Assembly (NCBI RefSeq): GCF_001484765.1
Contig: NZ_KQ947376.1
Span: 372,001 to 436,000, forward strand
Source of the DNA: Entomohabitans teleogrylli
GTDB taxonomy: Bacteria > Pseudomonadota > Gammaproteobacteria > Enterobacterales > Enterobacteriaceae
Length of the DNA stretch: 64,000 nt
Direction of reading: 5' to 3'
Below the pieces are notes generated by a model that was given only the letters and a program-made list of their open reading frames with translations, was not told the DNA's origin and ran no database searches. Of the stretch, positions 8,164 through 15,269 are shown one piece after another. How positions within the stretch are numbered: the stretch's first letter is position 1; each line of letters opens with the position of its first letter. Both the position numbers and the translations under genes were made by a program.

Positions 8164-9537
8164 ATGTCGACGTTAACGCAATCTGCGCAGGAGAATCAGG
8201 CGACGGCCGATGAACAGCGGGTAATGAGTAAGCTGTTCCGCCGCCTGGTGGCATTCCTGTTCGTTTTATTTGTATTCTCCTTCCTGGACCGCATCAATAT
8301 CGGTTTTGCCGGGTTGACCATGAGCCAGGATCTGGGGCTGACCTCCACGATGTTTGGCCTCGCCGCGACGCTGTTTTACGTCACCTACGTGCTGTTCGGG
8401 GTGCCGAGCAACATTATGCTCAGCCGGGTTGGGGCGCGGCGCTGGATCGCCGTCATTATGGTGGTCTGGGGCGTGGCGTCTACCTGTACCCTGTTTGCCA
8501 CCAGCGCCGGTACGCTGTATGCGCTACGTATGATTGTCGGTGTTGCTGAGGCTGGCTTTGTGCCGGGTATTCTGCTGTATCTCACCTGGTGGTTTCCGTC
8601 TTGGTATCGGGCCCGCGCCAACGCGCTGTTTATGATCGCTATGCCGCTGACGATGATGTTCGGATCGATGCTTTCCGGCTATATTCTGGCGCTGGACGGG
8701 GTGATGAACCTCAGGGGCTGGCAATGGTTGTTCCTGCTGGAAGGGCTGCCGTCGGTGATCCTTGGCGTAGTGACCTGGTTTTATCTTGATGATAAACCGG
8801 CGGATGCAAAATGGCTGAGTGCTGATGAAAAACAGACTCTTCAGCGGATGATGGAAAGCGATCGCAGCGCCAACCGGAAGATGTTGACCTCCCGGCCCGT
8901 TTCGCTGTGGCGCGAAATTTTTACCCCGGTAGTGGCGCTCTATATTCTCGCCTACTTCTGCCTCACTAATAGTCTCAGCGCCATCAATATCTGGACGCCG
9001 CAAATCCTCAAAAGCTTTAATGCCTCCAGCAGCAATATTACCGTCGGTCTGTTGGCGGCGATCCCCCAGTTTTGCACCATCGTGGTGATGATGTGGTGGA
9101 GCAAACGTTCCGATCGCCTCAAAGAACGTAAGCGTCATACGATCTACCCTTACCTGTTTTCCGCCGCTGGCTGGCTGCTGACATCACTGACCGCACATCC
9201 GCTGATTCAGTTGCCGGGTCTGATAATGGCCTCAGCCGGAGCATTCACCGCCATGACGCTGTTCTGGACTACGCCCGATCGGGCGATCAGCGTCGGCGCT
9301 CAGGCGGTTGTGCTGGCGACTATCAGCGGCGCGGGCAATATTGGCTCCGGGCTTAGCCCACTGCTGATTGGGGTAATGCATGATATGAGCGGGGATTTTA
9401 ATGCCGGCTTGTGGTTTATGGCCGGGTTACTGATTATCGGCGCGCTGTTACTGGCATATATACCGATGGGCGGGGTGCAGGCGGCGACCAGGATCGTCTG
9501 CGATAAGCCCGTCGGCCGTCGCCCCTTCTGGCAGTGA
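8164..9537 (+). CDS. MFS permease, anion:cation symporter family (HpaX-like)
   Basis: A 457-residue, 12-helix transporter with MFS hallmarks: FLDRINIGFA after helix 1, the loop RVGARRW between helices 2 and 3, and GVAEAGFVPGILLYLTWWFP in helices 4-5, typical of ACS-family members such as HpaX and tartrate or phthalate permeases. Starts at ATG 8164 behind GAGGAGAGAAGT, 17 bases after the dioxygenase stop, so the two are almost certainly one operon. It probably imports the aromatic acid that the dioxygenase route consumes; the substrate is inferred from the neighbour. Confidence 0.85.
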   Translation: MSTLTQSAQENQATADEQRVMSKLFRRLVAFLFVLFVFSFLDRINIGFAGLTMSQDLGLTSTMFGLAATLFYVTYVLFGVPSNIMLSRVGARRWIAVIMVVWGVASTCTLFATSAGTLYALRMIVGVAEAGFVPGILLYLTWWFPSWYRARANALFMIAMPLTMMFGSMLSGYILALDGVMNLRGWQWLFLLEGLPSVILGVVTWFYLDDKPADAKWLSADEKQTLQRMMESDRSANRKMLTSRPVSLWREIFTPVVALYILAYFCLTNSLSAINIWTPQILKSFNASSSNITVGLLAAIPQFCTIVVMMWWSKRSDRLKERKRHTIYPYLFSAAGWLLTSLTAHPLIQLPGLIMASAGAFTAMTLFWTTPDRAISVGAQAVVLATISGAGNIGSGLSPLLIGVMHDMSGDFNAGLWFMAGLLIIGALLLAYIPMGGVQAATRIVCDKPVGRRPFWQ

Positions 9538-9588
9538 TTCGCCGCCGGACCAATCACCGCGGTATCGGTCAGCGCAGGGAACGCGCGC

Positions 9589-10224
9589 TTAACCGTTCTC
9601 CTGGCGGGCATACAGATACGCCGTCGCCCGGGAGATGCCGAGATGCTGGGCCACGGTGTCCATAGACTTACGTACCTCCAGCAGCCCTTCCTTACGTAAT
9701 GCCTGAATTAAGGCTCTGCGGTCAGCAACGTTGAGCGCTCTGGCCGTGGTCGCGCGCTTTGCCGCATAGCTGTCGATGCGCTGGCGAATGGCTTCGGAAC
9801 CGGTAGCCGGCTCAAGATGTTCGACCACCGCACTGCTTTCAATCTCTGTGAACTGCGCCAGAGCGCTCTGTATTCCCCGAAATAGCGTCATATCCACATT
9901 CATGCACAGGGCGGCGACATATTTACCACTGCTGTCTTTAATGCCGATGGAGGTGCTCTTTACCGGCCGGCCATCCGCAAACTGGTTGGCATAGTTAGCA
10001 ATAATACTGGGGAAGTCCGGTGACGCAATGCGCGCCAGTCCCAGCTCGGTGGCCGGCTGCCCGGTCTCTCTGCCGGATAAGTTATTGTGAATGGCAAGGA
10101 TGGCGTGTTGCGGGTTGTTGAGATCGTGCACCACCACTTCGCAAAACGGCGCAAAGGTTTCACTGAGTCCTCTGGCGATGGTATCCAACTGGTTGAGTAA
10201 CGAATTATCCTTGTTTTCAGACAT
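9589..10224 (-). CDS. YheO-type PAS/HTH transcriptional regulator
   Basis: A 211-residue regulator with a YheO-like PAS domain (about 8-125; ETFAPFCEVVVHDLNNP and GKYVAALCMNVDM are typical) and a C-terminal helix-turn-helix (about 155-211; MDTVAQHLGISRATAYLYAR). Convergent with the permease gene. Members of this family sense small molecules through the PAS domain. It may contribute to control of the nearby catabolic genes, but nothing in the sequence ties it to a target. The next 405 bases (10225-10629) hold no gene that I can support. Confidence 0.85.
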   Translation of the reverse strand: MSENKDNSLLNQLDTIARGLSETFAPFCEVVVHDLNNPQHAILAIHNNLSGRETGQPATELGLARIASPDFPSIIANYANQFADGRPVKSTSIGIKDSSGKYVAALCMNVDMTLFRGIQSALAQFTEIESSAVVEHLEPATGSEAIRQRIDSYAAKRATTARALNVADRRALIQALRKEGLLEVRKSMDTVAQHLGISRATAYLYARQENG

Positions 10225-10629
10225 GGTTATCTCCCGTTCAGTGCCAGTGTCGTTCAGCGGTTCCAGTCGCTGCCTTTGAGCCGCAGAGTGTCGTCAGGCG
10301 CAAATCATACAGTCAGTCTGATTTTATACAACGTCATTCGCCTGACAAGTGCCTGGTGATATTACATCAGGATTATGTCAGGAGTGCTAAGCGGCGGCTA
10401 CCCTACTCTTTCCACGACGCTCAGCGATCTTTATTAAAGTTGAATATTATCCTGGGTAAATTATTAGCTTTTAGATTCTCTTTGCCGAAAAAAAATACAC
10501 TATTGCGCTATTCGTGCTGTGCACTATCAATAAAGGATATAGTGAATATCAGCTTGATTTGCATTGCAGGCCGCTTTCTATACAATTTACGGCTACTTTT
10601 ATAGTCGCAAATACGCAGAGGCCGACAGG

Positions 10630-11340
10630 ATGACGGGACCCTGGATCAATTTTCTGGCGATACTTTCCGGTACACTTTTTGCCGTCCTGTTCAAAAAAAG
10701 AATTAATGGCGAATTGATTAAAAAAATTCCCGATATCTTTGCGCTGATTACCTTTGGTATTGGTGTTTATCTTATTGTAAAAATTGATAATTTTGTCATC
10801 GTGACGCTATCAATCATTATCGGGTTTATCATCGGCGAACTGAGTCGTCTGGAGAAAGGCGTGGTGGCGCTATCCGGCGTCTTTCAGAGAAAGTTATCAA
10901 ATATCGATATATTTAAAGTTCCTCCCGCTATTTCCAGAGAGAAATATTCTGAGACCTACACTACTCTGGTGGTTTTATTCTGTACCGGGGCGACCGGCAT
11001 CATCGGATCATTAACCGAGGGGATGACCGGAAACTATGACTTATTGCTGGTAAAGTCGGTCATTGATTTCTTTACCGTCATCGCCTTCTGCTTGATCCTC
11101 GGCGCATCGGTGTTTTTTATCGCGATCCCGTTATTTATTATTGAAACGACTTTATATTGCACCGCGTCCGCGCTGATGACCGAAGGCGTGCCGCTACAGG
11201 TCATACACAATTTCTCCGGATGTGGCGGCATTATTCTGATTGGCGCCGCGATGAATATCTCCGGCATCAAACGTTACCCGGTACTGTCAATCACGCCAGC
11301 GCTGGTCATCGCCTTTGTCGCGACCTGGTATTTCACCTGA
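10630..11340 (+). CDS. DUF554 (YqgA-like) inner membrane protein
   Basis: A 236-residue multi-helix membrane protein closely resembling E. coli YqgA. Typical segments are MTGPWINFLAILSGTL at the start, IIGFIIGELSRLEKGV in the middle, then VVLFCTGATGIIGSLTEGMTG and DFFTVIAFCLILGASV. I start at ATG 10630, where the family N-terminus begins; the in-frame upstream codons to 10564 look non-coding. The function of DUF554 is unknown. The gene stands alone and is followed by a long GC-rich hairpin. Confidence 0.85.
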   Translation: MTGPWINFLAILSGTLFAVLFKKRINGELIKKIPDIFALITFGIGVYLIVKIDNFVIVTLSIIIGFIIGELSRLEKGVVALSGVFQRKLSNIDIFKVPPAISREKYSETYTTLVVLFCTGATGIIGSLTEGMTGNYDLLLVKSVIDFFTVIAFCLILGASVFFIAIPLFIIETTLYCTASALMTEGVPLQVIHNFSGCGGIILIGAAMNISGIKRYPVLSITPALVIAFVATWYFT

Positions 11341-11622
11341 CTTCAGCTTTGCAGGAGCGCGCAGTGCCCTGCCTGCGCGCTCCTTGCAAAATCCCGCAGT
11401 TCGCTAAATGCCGCAGGCGGAAAGCGTCCACCAGCTTTTCCACCGGCCACTCCTTACTGTCTGAAACCTGCCCGTCGCCAATCTCTATCAAACGCAGCGT
11501 GCCCGCAGTGTTTGCTGCCACATCAATTGAATAAAAAGGCGTCTTCACCGATCGGGCGATGTCATAGACCAGATCGGGGATATGATCGTCGGCAGAAAAC
11601 ACCCGTTTGTTGAGTACAAATT
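11333..11622 (-). pseudogene. C-terminal remnant of an ATP-grasp (DUF4343-like) protein
   Basis: On the minus strand an open frame of about 95 residues contains FVLNKRVFSADDHIP, then SVKTPFYSIDVA and LRLIEIGDGQVSD, which look like the last strands of an ATP-grasp fold with its acidic metal-binding end. An in-frame stop (TAA) directly precedes FVLNK, and the rest of the enzyme is absent, so the gene is truncated to its 3' end. Overlaps the end of the YqgA-like gene by a few bases. Confidence 0.5.
11346..11390. terminator. Long GC-rich hairpin after the YqgA-like gene
   Basis: GGAGCGCGCAG (11354-11364) pairs with CTGCGCGCTCC (11373-11383), extended outward by TTTGCA and TGCAAA with a one-base bulge. 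It begins just after the YqgA-like stop. There is no clear T run on either strand, so it may slow or end transcription or simply be structured DNA within the adjacent remnant. Confidence 0.45.
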
Positions 11623-11808
11623 AGATGGATTCTAAAGGCGTATTTTGTAAATGCCCTGGTGGGAGCGGTAACGCCCTGTATCACCTCCAACATAGTTACT
11701 TGCAGGGTTAACCCGTTGGCCGGACATCATGTGTGTTTCAAGCTGGGTTATGCTGGCAGTCTGGTTGCACGCGGAATGGGACTGGCACAGACGGTGATCA
11801 GACAATAA
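11614..11808 (+). pseudogene. Possible membrane-protein remnant upstream of pcp
   Basis: A 64-codon open stretch without an ATG start reads as a hydrophobic segment (YFVNALVGAVTP) followed by NPLAGHHVCFKLGYAG and ends LAQTVIRQ before TAA at 11806. The composition looks like the tail of a membrane protein. The family is not recognised and the call is weak. Confidence 0.2.
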
Positions 11809-11944
11809 CTACGCCGCGTTCTGCCATTATTTCAGCAACTACGCGCATGTGATTTACAGCCTGAGATGTTGTCATGTATTCGTTGTAAAATAATAATGTA
11901 CCATTGCTCAGTCTGTGTGTTGTCGTTTGTTCAGGATAAATACT

Positions 11945-12589
11945 ATGTCCGTCGTACTGATTACCGGTTTTGAGCCTTTTGGCGGTGAAGACATCAACCC
12001 TTCCTGGGAAGTGGTCCGGCAACTGCATCAGCGCGAAATTGCCGGCAGTCGGATCGTGGCGCGCCAGTTGCCCTGCACATTTGGCGACTCACTATCAGTG
12101 CTGAATGCGGCCATTGACGAATTTCGCCCGCGCCGCGTTCTGGCCGTGGGCCAGGCCGGAGGACGAGCAGAAATCAGCGTGGAGCGGGTGGCAATCAATA
12201 TTAATGATGCGCGTATTGCGGACAACCGCGGTCAGCAGCCAATCGATACGCCGGTGATAGCCGGCGGTCCGGCGGCGTGGTTCAGTACCCTGCCAGTCAA
12301 AGCCATGGTCGCGGCGATGCGCCAGGCGGGGATCCCGGCCGCCGTCTCCCAGAGCGCGGGGACGTTTGTCTGCAACCATGTTATGTATGGCGTGCTGCAT
12401 AAATTGCAGGATATAGCAGATGCGGGCGGCGGGTTTATCCACGTACCGTATCTCCCTGAACAGGCGGTCGCTCATTCAGGAGCGCCGTCGATGACCCTGG
12501 GCATGATGCGCGAGGCGCTGGAGATTGCCATTACCGTTGCATTAACCGTCGACCAGGACGTGCCGATCGTCGGCGGCACCACGCATTAA
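11945..12589 (+). CDS. pcp: Pyrrolidone-carboxylate peptidase
   Basis: A 214-residue cysteine peptidase (C15) that removes N-terminal pyroglutamate from peptides in the cytoplasm. It has the family N-terminus ([18 protein letters not shown]) and the catalytic triad Glu80, Cys143 ([12 protein letters not shown]) and His166 ([12 protein letters not shown]). Full length for the family. Start is at ATG 11945, where the conserved N-terminus begins. It stands alone; DNA on both sides looks rearranged. The following 674 bases (12590-13263) are AT-rich toward the right and hold no supportable gene, probably including the control region of the fimbrial locus. Confidence 0.95.
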   Translation: MSVVLITGFEPFGGEDINPSWEVVRQLHQREIAGSRIVARQLPCTFGDSLSVLNAAIDEFRPRRVLAVGQAGGRAEISVERVAININDARIADNRGQQPIDTPVIAGGPAAWFSTLPVKAMVAAMRQAGIPAAVSQSAGTFVCNHVMYGVLHKLQDIADAGGGFIHVPYLPEQAVAHSGAPSMTLGMMREALEIAITVALTVDQDVPIVGGTTH

Positions 12590-13263
12590 TCAAGGTGCGT
12601 GGCTTGCCATGCACTCTTCCGTTTCGATCTGCCGCAACATCGCCAGCCCCTTTCACTGCCGGGTTAACTTCACTATTGCATCCGGCCTGCCCCATCTGTT
12701 CAGGGCTACGGGAAAGTCACTTAGCTGTCTCATGGCTGAAAATTTGCGCTATTGAGATTCGTCTTATCAACAGAATCAGGGGTGACTTACCAGGAATTTT
12801 TCCCGTGGCAGCTGGTGAGAATTTTGATTAAACGTGACGCAGATCGCATTTTGGTGTTTCATCATTTTTTGCGGATTACTCCTGGTTTGGGATTTTTCCC
12901 GGTCCGGCAAAAGTGCTGAAAAGCGTTTTATATTAATCACTTCTTTTTGTGAATTGTAACGATTGTTTATGTCTCAAAATCTCTGTGGCAATTGATGCTC
13001 ATATTAATCATATGGTTATTTGAATTTAACGTTATGCTGTTTTTTCCCTCTGTATCACCCATTAAGAATTTTTATCAATGAACTTGAGTCATCTGCACCA
13101 GGGTGATTCTTTTCCTGATGTTTCGCCCAATAGCATTAACCAATGGAATGTTAACGTATGAATGCTACAAACAATTTCATAACCCCATGCTGATACCAGA
13201 TAATCGCAACCCATCAGGGAGCGTGACTTTTTCTTAAATACAGGATGTTTAAACACAGCAATT

Positions 13264-13803
13264 ATGACTTGTTACATAATATCTGATGACAGTTTCTTCC
13301 TGTCCGGCGTCGACGAGATTCTCAAAAGGAATTTTATAAATGGCGTGACGATTAACGTTTACTGTCAATCGCCCCCCGTTTTGATGAATAACCTGAGCGG
13401 CAATGAGATTTTAATTATTGCCGTTGATGATTTAATGGCGCGAAAACATCTGGTCAGTCACATTAATCCGTCATGCCGGGTGGTGTTTATGCCGGCTTTT
13501 CATAAAGTAGAAATAAAAACCGGCAGATTCCCCTGGGTTATCCCGCGTAACCTTAGCTGTCTGCAGTTTGTTAAATTAATCTGCACGTTAAACAACAAAC
13601 ATACAGATTCCGGCAAGTCAAACGAAAGTAACTGGTACTTTATGAAAAGTCTGTGCAGTGAAGATGAAATGCCGGAAGCCGGGAATAACATGAAGAGCAT
13701 ATCGCAGCGTAAGCGGCTTTTATTAAAAAAATATGGATTAAGCAATGCCAATTTTCATGGCGTTTTTCTGTGCCATGACATTCTTTCGTTATACCGACGG
13801 TAG
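13264..13803 (+). CDS. LuxR-type fimbrial regulator-like protein with shortened DNA-binding end
   Basis: A 179-residue protein whose N-terminal 110 residues look like a degenerate receiver domain (MTCYIISDDSFFLSGVDEIL, then EILIIAVDDLMARKHL), as in LuxR/FixJ-type regulators that accompany fimbrial operons. The C-terminus (SQRKRLLLKKYGLSNANF, then LCHDILSLYRR) resembles the last helix and tail of a LuxR helix-turn-helix, but the preceding helices expected between about residues 130 and 150 seem missing. It may be an internally deleted or non-DNA-binding form. It precedes the pilin gene by 119 bases on the same strand. Confidence 0.5.
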   Translation: MTCYIISDDSFFLSGVDEILKRNFINGVTINVYCQSPPVLMNNLSGNEILIIAVDDLMARKHLVSHINPSCRVVFMPAFHKVEIKTGRFPWVIPRNLSCLQFVKLICTLNNKHTDSGKSNESNWYFMKSLCSEDEMPEAGNNMKSISQRKRLLLKKYGLSNANFHGVFLCHDILSLYRR

Positions 13804-13922
13804 ATTCTTCCGGATTTTATTCGCACCAGCATCATTTTTACACCGTGGCCCTGTGCTATGGCAGCAACACCTGCCTGTACTGGCAGAATCATCATAACTT
13901 AGTGAAAAATGGAGTTTTAATT

Positions 13923-14459
13923 ATGAAACTGAATCGCGCGTTACTTTCTGCGGCTCTGGCTTCTGTTATTTTATCCGGCAATGCGCTGGCGTCTGACAAT
14001 ACGATTACCTTTATGGGGGAAGTGACTGACGAGACTTGCTCTGTATCGGTGAATGGTACTGATGCGGCGCCCATCGTACTGTTGCCGACCGTTTCATCAT
14101 CAACACTGTCAACCCCTGCAGATACCGCGGGCCAGACCACGTTTGACATTGGCGTGAGCGGGTGTACCGGCTCGCCTGCCGGCGTGAATATCTCTACTGT
14201 GTTTGTTGGCAACAACGTCAGTGCCGGGACCGGTAACCTGGTCAGCACCGGTACAGCTTCAGAAGTTGAAATCCAGATTCTCGACACTGCTGATACAGAA
14301 ATCGATTTCAGAGATACCTTTACCGGCGCCGGCGATCTGACGCTGGCCGCAGGTGAAACTGACGCTACTGCCACTTATACTGCCCAGTATTATGCCACGG
14401 GCGCCTCTACTGCCGGTACCGTTCAGGCATCGCTGCAGTACGCTGTTTCTTATCAATAA
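13923..14459 (+). CDS. Major fimbrial subunit (type 1-like pilin)
   Basis: A 178-residue pilin with a signal peptide cleaved after NALA (about 23). Cys39 and Cys81 form the usual pilin disulfide. The C-terminus QASLQYAVSYQ has the penultimate-Tyr beta-strand motif recognised by chaperone and usher. Start is ATG 13923 behind GGAG; the longer in-frame start at 13845 would bury the signal peptide. First structural gene of the operon, followed by a hairpin that should make it the most highly expressed. Confidence 0.9.
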   Translation: MKLNRALLSAALASVILSGNALASDNTITFMGEVTDETCSVSVNGTDAAPIVLLPTVSSSTLSTPADTAGQTTFDIGVSGCTGSPAGVNISTVFVGNNVSAGTGNLVSTGTASEVEIQILDTADTEIDFRDTFTGAGDLTLAAGETDATATYTAQYYATGASTAGTVQASLQYAVSYQ

Positions 14460-14467
14460 ATCCCGTT

Positions 14468-14494
14468 ATGGCGGGGAAGTCTTCCCGCCATTTT
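14468..14494 (+). terminator. Intra-operon attenuator hairpin after the pilin gene
   Basis: ATGGCGGG (14468-14475) pairs with CCCGCCAT (14484-14491), followed by a short T run. It lies 8 bases past the pilin stop and before the chaperone ribosome binding site, so partial termination would give more pilin than assembly proteins. Confidence 0.75.
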
Positions 14495-14513
14495 CATCTT
14501 TCAGGAGAAACTG

Positions 14514-15269
14514 ATGAATATTCATAGCCATGGAATCCGCTTATTTTATTTTCTCCTTTTGCTAATAACCGCTGGCTATGGTGGGCAAACCAGTGCCAGT
14601 GTGACAATGACCGGTACGCGAATTATTTATAATGGCGCGGCTAAATCGACCGATGTCCATCTGAAAAACAAAGACAATTTTCCCTATGTGATAAATACCT
14701 GGTTTGACAATGGCGACATCAATGACGGACCGGAAAAATCAGCGGCCATTCCGTTTGTCGCCACCCCGCCGGTTTTTCGCATACAGCCAGATAGCGGCCA
14801 GGTGATCCGCATTGTGTTTACTGGCGCCAAATCATTACCCGCGGATCGGGAAACCATGTTCTGGTTTAATTTCATGCAGGTTCCGCCGTCCAATCTGAAA
14901 AATGCCAAAAACAGCGACGAAAAACAAAACAGTATATTAATTATGCTGCGTAACCGGGTGAAGTTTTTTTACCGACCGGCAGGACTGGCCGGCGATCCGC
15001 AAAAAATACTCGAGAATCTGCAGGTAAAAAGAATTAGTCACAATGGCCGGGTGGGGATCTCCATCACGAATAACCAACCCTACTACGTGACCATCGCCGG
15101 GCTGCATATCGCCGGAGTATCCGGTAACCACGTTAATAAAAACGATATGATCTCCCCTTTCAGTAGTGAAAATTTCTTTTTCCCGGCGGCTGTGGCGCAA
15201 ATGAAAAGTGTGCGGATCACACTGGTTAACGATCAGGGAGCGAGAATAAGTGAAAATTATTCATTATAA
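14514..15269 (+). CDS. Periplasmic fimbrial chaperone (first copy)
   Basis: A 251-residue PapD/FimC-type chaperone with a signal peptide (to about residue 28). The N-terminal immunoglobulin-like domain carries TGTRIIYNGAAKSTDVHLKN and the family motif FRIQPDSGQVIRIV followed by PADRETMFWFN. It delivers subunits to the usher by donor-strand complementation. Good ribosome binding site (AGGAGAAACTG). The 3' end overlaps the usher start by 20 bases, indicating coupled translation. Confidence 0.92.
   Translation: MNIHSHGIRLFYFLLLLITAGYGGQTSASVTMTGTRIIYNGAAKSTDVHLKNKDNFPYVINTWFDNGDINDGPEKSAAIPFVATPPVFRIQPDSGQVIRIVFTGAKSLPADRETMFWFNFMQVPPSNLKNAKNSDEKQNSILIMLRNRVKFFYRPAGLAGDPQKILENLQVKRISHNGRVGISITNNQPYYVTIAGLHIAGVSGNHVNKNDMISPFSSENFFFPAAVAQMKSVRITLVNDQGARISENYSL

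Noticed and set aside
10356-10604. 82-codon plus frame before the YqgA-like gene
   Set aside because: No ribosome binding site or protein pattern; probably non-coding upstream DNA.
12595-12831. 78-codon plus frame after pcp
   Set aside because: No ribosome binding site, no recognisable protein pattern, and it spans a change to AT-rich upstream DNA.
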